Notes: generated by a model not told the origin, from the sequence alone. Counted from the stretch's first letter, positions 36,851 to 45,909 are shown. The stretch: 64,000 bases of DNA from Streptomyces venezuelae (GCF_008642375.1 NZ_CP029194.1:868001-932000); one strand, 5' to 3'. Made by a program: numbers and translations.

Positions 36851-37624
36851 ATGGCACGGCACGGTGGCGGGCGGAGCTGGTACGGCAAGCTGGTCGGGGC
36901 GGCTCTGGGGGTGACGGTGCTGGCCGCCGGTGCCTCGGTGTGGACGGCGCAGGCCGGTCCCACGAGCGACGCGCCGCCGAAGGCGAGCAAGCCGGCCGCG
37001 CCGCGCAGTGTCGTCAAGCCGGTCTCGGTGACCATCGCGCACGCCTCGGAGGCCGGCGCGCGGGGCGTCAACCTGACCATCGACGACGGCCCCGACCCCG
37101 TGTGGACGCCTCAGGTACTCGACGTCCTCCGGGAGTACGGGGTGAAGGCCACGTTCTGCATGGTGGGGACGCAGGCGCAGGCCCACCCCGACCTCGTCAA
37201 GAAGGTCGTCGCGGCCGGACACCGGCTGTGCAACCACTCCGTCTCGCACGACACCGCCATGGACAAGGCCTCCGAGGCCTACCAGAAGCAGCAGATCCTC
37301 GACGCCGAACGCATGATCACCAAGGCGTCCGGAGGAGTACGCCCCGTCTACTACCGGGCACCCGGCGGAGCGTTCACCCCCTACAGCCGCAGCGTCGCCG
37401 CCTCGCGCGGCATGCGCCCGCTCGGCTGGAACGTCGACACCAAGGACTTCGAACGCCCCGGCGCCGGCGCCATCGTCGCCACGGTCGAACGCGAGCTCCC
37501 CAACGGGCCGACACTCCTCTTCCACGACGCCGGCGGTGACCGCTCCCAGACCGTCGAGGCCCTCCGCCGGCTCCTGCCCCTGCTCAAGGAGCAGGGCCGC
37601 ACCTACGGCTACCCCGTCCGCTGA
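36851..37624 (+). CDS. Secreted polysaccharide deacetylase (NodB domain)
   Basis: A 257-residue carbohydrate esterase family 4 protein. It has a signal peptide: basic MARHGGGRSWYGK, a hydrophobic core, then a likely cut after TAQA. The NodB motifs follow in order: TIDDGPD (metal Asp and catalytic base), HSVSHD (metal His pair), RAPGG and LLFHDAGGD. It should remove N-acetyl groups from cell-wall or exopolysaccharide outside the cell. The start is ATG 36851, preceded by GGGGGCGGA. It converges with the glycosyltransferase gene with 13 bases between stops. Confidence 0.92.
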   Translation: MARHGGGRSWYGKLVGAALGVTVLAAGASVWTAQAGPTSDAPPKASKPAAPRSVVKPVSVTIAHASEAGARGVNLTIDDGPDPVWTPQVLDVLREYGVKATFCMVGTQAQAHPDLVKKVVAAGHRLCNHSVSHDTAMDKASEAYQKQQILDAERMITKASGGVRPVYYRAPGGAFTPYSRSVAASRGMRPLGWNVDTKDFERPGAGAIVATVERELPNGPTLLFHDAGGDRSQTVEALRRLLPLLKEQGRTYGYPVR

Positions 37625-37637
37625 ACCCCCTGCGGCC

Positions 37638-38855
37638 TCAGCCGACGGTGTCGAGGAGCAGCCTCGCCGCCCGCATCGCCCCGTCGGTGCGGACCGTGCC
37701 GGCCACGGTCTTCGCGCGGCCGCCGGTCTCCGGGTCCAGGGCGGTCGCGAGCGCGGTCGACAGGGACTCGGCGGTGGGAACCGGGCCGTCGTGGGCCACG
37801 CCGATGCCCAGCTCGGCCACCCGGGCGGCCCAGTACGGCTGGTCCGCCAGTTGGGGCACCACCACCTGCGGAGCGCCGGCCCCCGCGGCCGTCGTCGTCG
37901 TACCCGCACCGCCGTGGTGCACGACGGCGGCCACGCGTCCGAACAACTTCTGATGGTTGACCTCGCCGACGGCGAAGCAGTCGTCCCGGTCGTCGATGAG
38001 GCCCAGTTCCGCCCAGCCGCGCCCGACGAGCACCCGGCGGCCCTTCGAGCGGACCGCCTCGATGGCCGCCCGGGCCGTTTCCTCACCCGCGCGCACGGCC
38101 ATACTGCCGAACCCCACGTACACGGGCGGCGCGCCGGCCTCCAGGAAGGCCACCAGATCCGCCGGGAGCGGCCGCTCGTCGGGCAGCACCCACGCGCCGG
38201 TCTGGACGACGTCGAGGTCCGGCGTCTCCCGCCACGGGTCGAGGACGGGGTCCGTCGCCAGCCACGGCCGGTCGCCGAAGGCGTAGTCGCGGACGCTGTC
38301 CACCGGGGGCAGGCCGATCGACGCCCGGCTGGTGTTCAGCGCCTCGGCGAACAGCGCGTCGATGCTCTCGGCGTCCAGCTCCCACAGTGCCCGGTTGTCG
38401 GTCACCTCCGGCGGGAAGGGCCGCCCGGGGTATGCCATCGGCGGGCGGTGCGGCGAAGGCAGGGTCAGCTGCTGGAAGATCGCGGACACGTAGCCGATGC
38501 CCAGCTTCTCGGCCACCGACCGCGCACCGGCGATGGCCGGCATCGCGCCCGTCGCCACCAGTACGTCGCACCCCTCTGCCGCGGCCGGCATCACCTGGAA
38601 CTGGCCGGCGATCAGTTCCGCGGCGCGCTGCGGCAGATTGTGCCTCGACGGCGGCGGAGCCCCGGTCGTCAGCGCGCGTGCCGACTGCCCGACACCCACC
38701 ACGGACACGCCGGCCCCGGCCAGCCGCTCCGCGAAGTCCTCGTCCGGCGGCGCGCACACCCGCACCTCGGCGCCGAGTTCCCGCAACCGCACCGCGAGCC
38801 CCACCAGCGGTTCGACGTCCCCGCGCGACCCGTACGTCGACAACAGCACACGCAT
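37638..38855 (-). CDS. MGT-type glycosyltransferase (GT1)
   Basis: A 405-residue GT-B fold glycosyltransferase of the kind that decorates natural products. The N-terminus reads MRVLLSTYGSRGDVEPLVGLA, typical of the acceptor domain of glycopeptide/macrolide transferases. The C-terminal sugar-nucleotide site has the HHGGAGTTTTAAGAG signature near residue 315 and ADQPYWA after it. ATG 38855 is chosen over 38864 because AGGAG then stands at workable distance. It may glycosylate a product made elsewhere in the cluster or detoxify a foreign compound. No deoxysugar genes are in the window. Confidence 0.9.
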   Translation of the reverse strand: MRVLLSTYGSRGDVEPLVGLAVRLRELGAEVRVCAPPDEDFAERLAGAGVSVVGVGQSARALTTGAPPPSRHNLPQRAAELIAGQFQVMPAAAEGCDVLVATGAMPAIAGARSVAEKLGIGYVSAIFQQLTLPSPHRPPMAYPGRPFPPEVTDNRALWELDAESIDALFAEALNTSRASIGLPPVDSVRDYAFGDRPWLATDPVLDPWRETPDLDVVQTGAWVLPDERPLPADLVAFLEAGAPPVYVGFGSMAVRAGEETARAAIEAVRSKGRRVLVGRGWAELGLIDDRDDCFAVGEVNHQKLFGRVAAVVHHGGAGTTTTAAGAGAPQVVVPQLADQPYWAARVAELGIGVAHDGPVPTAESLSTALATALDPETGGRAKTVAGTVRTDGAMRAARLLLDTVG

Positions 38856-38915
38856 GTCGCACATCTCCTGTCTCTGTGACTTCTCTGACTTCTGTACTTC
38901 TGTGGCTTCTACGGA

Positions 38916-39917
38916 TCAGGTCGTGGGCACGTCGAGCTGGAACTCCCGCGTGCGCCGGTAGGAGCGGAACCCCAGGCGGTGGTTGACCGCCAGCATGTGG
39001 ACGTTGTCGTCGGCGTTGTCCGTCTCGACCTCGACGACGCCGGGGTGCTCGGCGCGCAGCCGGCGCACCATGGCCGCCTTGACCCACAGCCCGAGGCCGT
39101 GGCCGCGGTGCGCGGGCACGACTGCCGTGTCGTACTGCTGTGCCCGGGGCGCGGTGCCCCGGGGGATCAGGATCTCGGTGTAGCCGGCCACGGCGCCGTC
39201 GTCGTGGACCGCTGCGACGGTCAGCAGGGTGTCCCCGCGGCCGGCGACCACCTGGCCCATGGCGCGGACGCGGTCGGCGTCCCAGGCCACACTGCCGTAG
39301 TCCAGGTCTCCGACGGGCATGTCGTTCATCGCGTTCTTGGCCGCGGCGAAGACGCCGGCGAGGTCGTCGGGGACCGTTCCGGTCCAGCCGGTCAGTCGGT
39401 AGCCGGGGTGCTCGGCAGCGGCTGTCCGCAGGAGGTCGGACCCGTTCAGCTCGCCGAGGCGCAGGATGAGGTGGTCCAGGGTGAGTGCCCGCCGGAAGCC
39501 GTGGCGTTCGCTGAACGCCTCGCCGGGGCTGTCGGCCGGGGCTTCGGCGATCAGGCTGCGCCGGTTCTCGGTGCGGCAGGCCGCCACGACCGCCGACAGG
39601 AGGAGGGATCCGGTTCCCCGGCGGCGGTGTGCGGGGTCGACGTGGAGTTCCAGTTCGGCGAGGTGCTCCTGGCCCGGGGAGGTGAACACCCGCAGGCCGG
39701 CGACTCCGACCGGGGCGCCGTCCGCACCGGTGGCCAGCCAGGTCAGCCGGTGGCTGCCCAGGGCGGGCTTGGTGAGCTGGGCGTGGATCTGTCCGGGGTC
39801 GGGGGTCGGTACTCCGGGCAGGTCGTGGGCCGTCGAGGCCACGAGGACCCGGTGCCAGGCGGCGGCCTCGGCGGCCGAGACGCTCCGGAGCGGATGGACG
39901 TGTACGGATGTGGGCAA
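38916..39917 (-). CDS. Tandem GNAT acetyltransferase
   Basis: A 333-residue protein with two GNAT folds. The first has the acetyl-CoA loop VDPAHRRRGTGSLLLS around residue 94; the second has VVPAHRGHGLGLWVKAAM around residue 268. Tandem GNAT proteins of this size are common in Streptomyces and acetylate amines of small molecules or act as resistance enzymes. Translation probably starts at TTG 39917, with AAGG eight bases ahead. Four 11-base repeats lie 31-74 bases upstream, suggesting control by the nearby SARP. Confidence 0.85.
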   Translation of the reverse strand: MPTSVHVHPLRSVSAAEAAAWHRVLVASTAHDLPGVPTPDPGQIHAQLTKPALGSHRLTWLATGADGAPVGVAGLRVFTSPGQEHLAELELHVDPAHRRRGTGSLLLSAVVAACRTENRRSLIAEAPADSPGEAFSERHGFRRALTLDHLILRLGELNGSDLLRTAAAEHPGYRLTGWTGTVPDDLAGVFAAAKNAMNDMPVGDLDYGSVAWDADRVRAMGQVVAGRGDTLLTVAAVHDDGAVAGYTEILIPRGTAPRAQQYDTAVVPAHRGHGLGLWVKAAMVRRLRAEHPGVVEVETDNADDNVHMLAVNHRLGFRSYRRTREFQLDVPTT

Positions 39918-39947
39918 GGTGATGGCCTTCGTGGTCGAGTCGGTCGG

Positions 39948-39991
39948 ACTTCGTTCGTGCTTCGTTCGTACTTCGGTCGTACTTCGGGCCA
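39948..39991 (-). promoter_or_regulatory. Four direct repeats with 11-base period, SARP-type operator candidate
   Basis: Plus-strand units in register: ACTTCGTTCGT, GCTTCGTTCGT, ACTTCGGTCGT, ACTTCGGGCCA. SARP activators bind heptamer direct repeats spaced by 11 or 22 bases near the -35 region. The repeats lie directly upstream of the GNAT gene, with a SARP gene 0.7 kb away. Confidence 0.6.
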
Positions 39992-40045
39992 GCGTGAGGG
40001 CGTGCTCCCGTCGGCCGGGGCTCCGGGACGAGGGGGCGCGCGCTT

Positions 40046-40588
40046 TCAGTCGGTGTGGCGCACGAGCGGCCAGTCGATGTCGACACGGGCTGCCGTGGCA
40101 AGGTAGTTGGTGAACACGTTGAGCGCGACATGGGCGACGACCTCGACGATCTGCCCGTCGGACAGACCGGCGCGCCGGGCGGCGGCCAGCTGCTCGTCGG
40201 TGACCGTTCCGCGGTCACCGACCACCACGGCGGCCAGGTCCAGGACGGCGGCCGCCCATGGGTCGTCGGACCGGCCCCGGCGCGCGCGCGTGGCCTCGGC
40301 CGCGGTCAGCCCGGCCGTCTTCGTCCCGCGGAACGCGTGGACGGACAGGCAGTAGTCGGACCCGTTCTCCTGCGCCACCAGCAACGCGATGCTCTCCCGC
40401 ACCTCCGCAGACAGGGTTCCCTCGGCGCTCAGGGTGGTGACGACGCCCAGGTACCCCTTCAGTACGGCCGGGCTGTTGGCCATCACCCTGGCCAGGTTGG
40501 GGACGACTCCCAGGGCCTGGTGCGTGGCGGTGAAGAGCGCTGCGGCTTCATCGGTGGTGGTCTCCGGTTCGACGGCGTGGAGGGGCAT
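40046..40588 (-). CDS. AhpD-like / carboxymuconolactone-decarboxylase family protein
   Basis: A 180-residue all-helical protein of the peroxidase-related AhpD family. The conserved active-site region is QENGSDYCLSVHAFRG (residues ~88-103). It keeps one Cys and the following His but lacks the second Cys of the usual CxxC pair, so classical thiol peroxidase chemistry is doubtful. ATG 40588 is used; an ORF start 54 bases further upstream would run into the intergenic repeats. It is divergent from the SARP gene across an 80-base region. Confidence 0.85.
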   Translation of the reverse strand: MPLHAVEPETTTDEAAALFTATHQALGVVPNLARVMANSPAVLKGYLGVVTTLSAEGTLSAEVRESIALLVAQENGSDYCLSVHAFRGTKTAGLTAAEATRARRGRSDDPWAAAVLDLAAVVVGDRGTVTDEQLAAARRAGLSDGQIVEVVAHVALNVFTNYLATAARVDIDWPLVRHTD

Positions 40589-40611
40589 GCCGGTAACCCT
40601 GCCGGTTGATC

Positions 40612-40644
40612 TTGATACATTCCCGATGCTTCTTCGATGCACGC
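40612..40644. promoter_or_regulatory. Three direct repeats with 11-base period between ahpD-like and SARP genes
   Basis: Units TTGATACATTC, CCGATGCTTCT and TCGATGCACGC follow each other in exact 11-base register, with core (T/C)GAT(A/G)C. They fill the middle of the divergent intergenic region, 24 bases from each start. Spacing is that of SARP operators, suggesting autoregulation or joint control. Confidence 0.5.
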
Positions 40645-40668
40645 ACTGGTGACCCCTGGAGTGACGGC

Positions 40669-43563
40669 ATGCGGTTCACGATCCTCGGCCCGGTGGAGGC
40701 CGTGGCTCCCGGCTCGGACGTGCCCGGTCTGGCACCCCGCCATCGCGCCGTGCTCGCCTATCTGTTGCTGCACGCCGGGATCACGATCAGCACGGATCGC
40801 CTGATCGACGCGATGTGGGGGCCGCTGCCGCCGGATTCCGCCCGGGCGCAGATCCAGACCACGATCGCCGCGGTCCGACGGATGCTGCGCGCTTCGGACG
40901 CCGACGGGATGCTGGCCACACGGCCGGCCGGGTACGTGATCACGCCCGGGCCGGGACAACTCGATCTGGACGAGTTCACCAGCCTGATGGCCAAGGCGCC
41001 GGCCGGCTCCGACGACCCCGGGGGCACCGCGGAGCAGATACGTGCCGCGCTGGCGCTGTGGCGGGGAGAGCCGCTGGCCGGCATCACCGCCCCCTACGTC
41101 GAGAGCGCCAGAGCACGTCTGAACGGGCAGCTGCTGACCGCCGTCGAGCGTCTGGCCGAGCTGGAACTGGCCCGGGGGCGGCACGACGACCTCATCGAGG
41201 AGCTGTCCGTCCACGCGGCGGCGAACCCCCTGCGGGAACGGCTCTGCTGCCAGCTGATGCTCGCCCTGCACCGCGCGGGACGCCAGACCGACGCGCTGGA
41301 GGTGGCACGTACCTTCCGGGCGACCCTGGCCGAAGAGCAGGGCCTTGACCCCGGCCATGCGTTCGGCAAGCTCGAACAGGACATCCTGCGGGACGCTCCC
41401 GATCTGCGGCCGCCGGCCACCGCGCCGTCGAAGCCGCAGGCGATCAGCTTCCTGCCCTACGACGTCCCGGACTTCACCGGACGCGAAGGCGAGCTCGACG
41501 GGCTGATCCGTCTGTGGTCGGGCAGCAACGGCGGCGTCGTGACGATCTCGGCGATCGACGGGATGGCCGGTGTCGGCAAGACGACGCTCGCGGTCCACGC
41601 GGGGCACCGCCTCGCGGAGCACTTCCCGGACGGACAGCTCTTCGTCGACCTGCAGGCACACACCGCCGGCCAGTCGCCGCTCGACGCGGGTGCCGCGCTC
41701 GAAATCCTTCTGGGCCAACTCGGCGTACCCGCCCAGCAGATACCCGCGTCGGTCGCGGATCGCGCCGCGCTGTGGCGGTCCGAGCTCTCGGGCCGTCGCG
41801 TGCTGGCCGTACTGGACAACGCCCTCGGCACCGACCAGGTGCGCCCGTTGCTGCCCGGCGGCTCCCGCGCCCTCGTCCTGGTCACCAGCCGTCGCCGGCT
41901 GACCGACCTGGACGGGGCACAGGCCCTGTCCTTGGACGTGCTGCCCGCCGCGGACGCCGTGGAGTTGTTCACGGCGATCGTCGGCGAGCGGGCGTCCGCC
42001 GAGCCCCTGGCCGTCCTCGACGTCCTGCAGTTGTGCGGATTCCTGCCGCTGGCCGTCCGTATCGCCGCCGCCCGCCTGCACCACCGGCCCCGCTGGACCG
42101 TCGCGTACCTGGCCGACCGGCTCCGCGACCAGCGCCGCAGACTCTCCGAGCTGGCCACCTCGGAGCGAGGGGTGGCAGCGGCGTTCACACTGTCCTACGA
42201 ACAGCTGACTCCGGATCAGCAGCGCATGTTCCGGCTCCTGGGGCTCCAGCCGGGCCGCGACATCGGCCCCGAGGCGGCGTCCGCGCTCGCCGCCCTCCCG
42301 CTCGACCAGGCCGAGACGCTCCTGGAAGACCTCCTGGACGCGCACGTCCTGACCCAGCATCAGCTCGGCCGCTACACCTTCCACGACCTGCTGCGCGAGC
42401 ACGCCCTCGCCACCGCGGCCGCCCAGGAGGCCCCCGACGCCCGTCGCGAGGCCCTCGGCCGGCTGTTCCACCACTATCTCCACACCGCGAGCGCGGCCGT
42501 CGACCACCTCTACCCCGAGGGCAGGAACCGCAGGCCGCGCATCCCCGCGCCGGACACCCCGGCTCCGGCCCCGCCCCCGCAGGACGAGGCCGAGGCCATC
42601 GCCTGGCTGGACGGCGAGCGCGCGAACCTCATGGCGTCCGGGCAGTACGCGGCCCAGCACGACTGGCGCCCGCACACCGGCCAACTGGCCGCCACCCTGC
42701 ACCGCTACCTGCTGGGCCACGCCCACCAGGCCGACGCGATGGCCCTCCACGGCCTGGCACTCCAAGCCGGCCGCCGAAGCGGCGACAGGGCAGCCGAGGC
42801 ACGCACGCTCCTCGATCTCGGTGAGGTGCACTTCTGGTGGCACGGCGCCTACGAGCAGGCGGCCGAGCACTACCGGCAGGCCCTGGACCTCGCGCGCGGG
42901 ATCGACGACCGGGGAGCCGAGGCCCGCGCACTGCAGAACCTCGGGACCCTCACCACGCGGCGGCGGGAGTACGACCAGGCCCACGACCACTGCGCGCAGG
43001 CTCTCGTGCTCTTCCGCGAGCTCGGCGACCGCGGCGGCGAAGCCAGATGCCTGACCGACCTCGGCATCGTCCACGAACGCCGAGGACGGTACGAGGACGC
43101 CCACGAGCATCACCGGCAGGCGCTGCACGTGTACCGAGAGACGGGATCCCGCATCGGCGAGACCATCGTGCTGAACAACATCGGGCTGCTGTTCCAACGA
43201 CAGGGCCGCCACGACGAGGCCCGGCGGCAGCACCTCGACGCCCTGGAGCTGAGCCGCCGCTTCGACTTCCCCGGGGACGAGGCCGAGTCGCTCAACGCCC
43301 TCGCGGAGGCCGCCCGGTCCCTGGGCGACCTCGACCGGGCGGTGACCGAACACGACGCCGCGCTGACCCTCGCGCGCGAGGTCGGCTACCGCCCCGAGCA
43401 GGCCCGCGCCCATCACGGCCTGGCACACCTCCACCGCGACCTCGGCCGCACCGATCTCGCCCACGACCACGCCCGGCAGGCCCTCGACCTCTACACCGCC
43501 CTCGCCGTCCCCGAGGCCGACGAGATCCGCACCTTCCTCACCGGGCTGCCGCCGACCGCCTGA
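40669..43563 (+). CDS. SARP-family regulator with NB-ARC and TPR domains (AfsR-like)
   Basis: A 964-residue AfsR-type activator. Domains: an OmpR-like winged helix at residues ~1-95 (RHRAVLAYLLLHAGITISTD), a bacterial transcriptional activation domain (~100-245), an NB-ARC ATPase with Walker A IDGMAGVGKTTLAVH near 302, and C-terminal TPR repeats (~690-950) with the typical GDRAAEARTLLDLGEVHFW pattern repeated about every 40 residues. GGAG stands eight bases before the ATG. Such proteins switch on specialised-metabolite or resistance genes through 11-base direct repeats, and two such arrays occur on its upstream side. Confidence 0.92.
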   Translation: MRFTILGPVEAVAPGSDVPGLAPRHRAVLAYLLLHAGITISTDRLIDAMWGPLPPDSARAQIQTTIAAVRRMLRASDADGMLATRPAGYVITPGPGQLDLDEFTSLMAKAPAGSDDPGGTAEQIRAALALWRGEPLAGITAPYVESARARLNGQLLTAVERLAELELARGRHDDLIEELSVHAAANPLRERLCCQLMLALHRAGRQTDALEVARTFRATLAEEQGLDPGHAFGKLEQDILRDAPDLRPPATAPSKPQAISFLPYDVPDFTGREGELDGLIRLWSGSNGGVVTISAIDGMAGVGKTTLAVHAGHRLAEHFPDGQLFVDLQAHTAGQSPLDAGAALEILLGQLGVPAQQIPASVADRAALWRSELSGRRVLAVLDNALGTDQVRPLLPGGSRALVLVTSRRRLTDLDGAQALSLDVLPAADAVELFTAIVGERASAEPLAVLDVLQLCGFLPLAVRIAAARLHHRPRWTVAYLADRLRDQRRRLSELATSERGVAAAFTLSYEQLTPDQQRMFRLLGLQPGRDIGPEAASALAALPLDQAETLLEDLLDAHVLTQHQLGRYTFHDLLREHALATAAAQEAPDARREALGRLFHHYLHTASAAVDHLYPEGRNRRPRIPAPDTPAPAPPPQDEAEAIAWLDGERANLMASGQYAAQHDWRPHTGQLAATLHRYLLGHAHQADAMALHGLALQAGRRSGDRAAEARTLLDLGEVHFWWHGAYEQAAEHYRQALDLARGIDDRGAEARALQNLGTLTTRRREYDQAHDHCAQALVLFRELGDRGGEARCLTDLGIVHERRGRYEDAHEHHRQALHVYRETGSRIGETIVLNNIGLLFQRQGRHDEARRQHLDALELSRRFDFPGDEAESLNALAEAARSLGDLDRAVTEHDAALTLAREVGYRPEQARAHHGLAHLHRDLGRTDLAHDHARQALDLYTALAVPEADEIRTFLTGLPPTA

Positions 43564-43593
43564 GCAAGCACATCATTCCGACGGAGGAAGGGG

Positions 43594-44451
43594 TCAGGAC
43601 GACGTCCCGACCCCGCTACGGGCCAGCGCGAACACCCCGAAAACGATCAGTGCGACGCCGGCCGCCTGGGGCAGCAGCCACCAGCCCGTCCGTACGTGCT
43701 CCTCGTACAGCAGGACGCCCAGGCTCAGGCTCACGGTGGCGTCGCCGAGGGTCAGGGCGGGCTGCGAGGCGACGAGCGGACCGCCCTGCATGGCGTGTTC
43801 GAGCAGCAGGACGGCCGCGATGCCCGCCGCGCAGAAGGCGTAGGTCTGCCAGGCCGTCAGGAAGGCGCCGATGCCGCCGTCGGCGAGAAGGTGCATGGAC
43901 GTCTTCATGAGGGCGGCGGTGAGCGCGTAACAGATCGCCGTCGCGGCGCCGAGACAGCCGGCCCTCGCGCGGCCCGGCGGTCTGCGCAGACCGGTGGCGG
44001 CGAGCGCCACCACGACGGCAGCACAGACCACCAGCGCGGGAACCCAGCGGTCCAGTTCCACATGGGTGCGGTTGCCGGTGGGCGAGGCGGCCACGAGCGC
44101 CACCCCGAGTCCGGCCACGACCGCCGCCACGGCCGCCCAGAGCCGGGCGGGCAGCCGTTCGCGCGTCAGGAGGGAGGCGATCAGCAGGGCGAGGGGCAGT
44201 TCGAGGACGAACAGGGGCTGCACGAGGGCCAGCGGCCCGGTCGCGAGGGCCGCCGCCTGCCCGACGCCGGCGGCGATGACGGCGAGGATGCCGGCCAGCC
44301 ACAGGGGGCGGTGCAGCAGGTCGAGGATCAGTCCGGGCCGGAAGGAGTCGGACTGCGGGACGGTGAGCGCGGCACGCCGCTGGAGCACCGTGGCCAGCGC
44401 GTTGCTCAGCGCGGCGAACAGCGAGAAGAGGACCGGCAGGACGACGCCCAT
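43594..44451 (-). CDS. DMT/EamA-family membrane transporter
   Basis: A 285-residue protein with ten predicted transmembrane segments in two similar halves. Gly/Pro motifs LVQPLFVLELPLALLIASLL in the first half and YALTAALMKTSMHLL in the second match drug/metabolite transporters of the DMT superfamily. It resembles uncharacterised actinobacterial exporters. It ends convergently with the SARP gene, 30 bases away. Substrate unknown. Confidence 0.83.
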   Translation of the reverse strand: MGVVLPVLFSLFAALSNALATVLQRRAALTVPQSDSFRPGLILDLLHRPLWLAGILAVIAAGVGQAAALATGPLALVQPLFVLELPLALLIASLLTRERLPARLWAAVAAVVAGLGVALVAASPTGNRTHVELDRWVPALVVCAAVVVALAATGLRRPPGRARAGCLGAATAICYALTAALMKTSMHLLADGGIGAFLTAWQTYAFCAAGIAAVLLLEHAMQGGPLVASQPALTLGDATVSLSLGVLLYEEHVRTGWWLLPQAAGVALIVFGVFALARSGVGTSS

Positions 44452-44771
44452 GGGTCGATCCTGACCGGGACGTCGGCGGCCCGTGGGGACGACACCGGGG
44501 GCGCCCGTACGGAGGACCCGGTCGGGTCAATGCCGTAGCGGGTGAACCCGAGTCCGCACGTCACCTGACGTGAACCACTCCCTGCCCCGTTCAGGCGATC
44601 GCCGTACCCGAGAGCACCCCTGCCACCCCCACCGCCACCACGTCGGCCCTCGGCCCGGCCGAGGCCCAGGACACGGCCACGGGCGCGACCGTCGAGCCCA
44701 AGCGGACGGCGGCCGCGGCACGGAGTCGCTCGGCATCGGCCGGGCGGGCAGGCTGCCCGAGCCGGAACCGG
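44452..44771 (-). other. 320-base gap with an open, start-less coding-like stretch
   Basis: From 44770 to the TGA at 44591 the minus strand reads about 60 codons with normal G/C third positions (for example PARPADAERLRAAAAV and VAVGVAGVLSGTAIA) but no start codon in that frame. It may be a remnant 3' end of a lost gene, or chance. The remainder, next to the DMT start, presumably holds that gene's promoter. Confidence 0.3.
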
Positions 44772-45125
44772 TCACATGTGCGGCATCCCGTAGTACTTGG
44801 CGAACTGCTCCAGATAGGTGGGGTCCCGGGGCTGCTTGTCCCGCTCGAAATCGGGGGCGTCCTTGATCTGGTCCTTCGTGCGGTCGACGTAGACCGTTTC
44901 GTCGTCACGGTCGACGCGCTGGATGACGCTGGCGGGCAGCAGTACGTGCCGGCCGAAGATCCACACGCCGATGTCGACGACGATGTAACCCCGCCCGGCC
45001 TCGTCCGTGTGCTCGTCGACCTTGCCGATGCTTCCGTCGGTTGCCTCGACCTTGAACCCGATCAGGTCGTTTCCCGTCTCGTAGCCGGAGTCGGCGCGGT
45101 AGCCCCAGGACTCTTCGTTCGTCAT
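44772..45125 (-). CDS. PRC-barrel domain protein
   Basis: A 117-residue protein. The PRC-barrel fold covers residues ~15-85: the first strand is DLIGFKVEATDGSIGKVDE, then YIVVDIGVWIFGRHVLLPAS and the closing YVDRTKDQIKDAP segment that ends many stand-alone bacterial PRC proteins. A polar tail ends in YYGMPHM. AGGAGAG precedes the ATG at 45125. These proteins are often stress-induced in Streptomyces and bind RNA or protein partners; the role here is unknown. Confidence 0.9.
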   Translation of the reverse strand: MTNEESWGYRADSGYETGNDLIGFKVEATDGSIGKVDEHTDEAGRGYIVVDIGVWIFGRHVLLPASVIQRVDRDDETVYVDRTKDQIKDAPDFERDKQPRDPTYLEQFAKYYGMPHM

Positions 45126-45277
45126 GCTCGCTCTCCTCGCTCGCCCCCACTCGTTCCACCCTGCCCCGCACGGCCGGCCACCGCATGCGCGGCGCTCCGA
45201 GGACTCCCCTGTCCAGCCGACGTGAAACGCGGCACGTGGCTGACGACGTGGTGGCACCCCCTGGGCCGGTCGGCCTG

Positions 45278-45745
45278 TCAGGGGGCCGTCCCGCCCGCGT
45301 TGAGGATCAGCTGACGGAGCACCTTCAGCGCGACGACGTAGTCCGCGTCGTCGATGCCCTCGTGGAGCGCAGCCCGGATCGCGGGCGCATCGCGCGCGAG
45401 ATCCACCCGGGCCCGCTCCCCCTCCTCCGTGAGCCACAGCCGGTCCTCGGCATCCCGCCTCAGCCAGCCGCGCTCCTCAAGGGCAGCCGACTCTGCCGCC
45501 AGGTCGTCCTCGGGCCTGATGTACAGCTTCATCGCCTCCCGCAACTCGGTCAGGGTCATCCCTTCGCCATCGGGCGAGATGTCGTTCACCGACAGGTTGC
45601 GCAGCAGCCAGAACTGCGGCTGGGTGTAGCCCTTCTCGACCTGCCGGGCCCGGGTGAAGGCGATCAGCGCCTCGTAGGCGACACCGGTCCAGTACGCGGC
45701 GGGCTGTCCGGCGAGTTCCGCATCGGACATCTGCTGGGTCGTCAT
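45278..45745 (-). CDS. MarR-type winged-helix regulator
   Basis: A 155-residue protein: helical dimer ends flank a winged helix at residues ~45-110 (QFWLLRNLSVND, MTLTELREAM, ERGWLRRDAEDRLWLTEEG). This fits MarR or a MarR-like transcription factor. AGGAACGG precedes the ATG. The ATG overlaps the TGA of the small LysR remnant upstream (ATGA). It may control itself or the divergent oxidoreductase gene. Confidence 0.8.
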   Translation of the reverse strand: MTTQQMSDAELAGQPAAYWTGVAYEALIAFTRARQVEKGYTQPQFWLLRNLSVNDISPDGEGMTLTELREAMKLYIRPEDDLAAESAALEERGWLRRDAEDRLWLTEEGERARVDLARDAPAIRAALHEGIDDADYVVALKVLRQLILNAGGTAP

Positions 45746-45909
45746 GGAATCCGTTCCTCCTGCTGCTTCGTCCGTGATATCTGCGTGGTGAGCCGACGCG
45801 GGGCCTGCCGGCGACACCTCGGGCGGCCGGCGAGGAGCCGCTCGGCGCTCCGGCCGAAGTGCAACTCCTCGGCCAGAACCAGGAATACCTCGACGTCCCG
45901 CAGCTCCAT
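45742..45909 (-). pseudogene. Remnant of a LysR-type regulator (N-terminal ~25 residues only)
   Basis: The ORF starts MELRDVEVFLVLAEELHFG followed by RSAERL, the textbook start of a LysR DNA-binding domain. It then turns into unrelated Arg-rich sequence and stops after 55 codons. The rest of the LysR protein (normally ~300 residues) is absent. The break falls where the first helix of the HTH should continue. It is upstream of, and divergent from, an oxidoreductase gene, the usual arrangement for a LysR regulator and its target. Confidence 0.65.
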
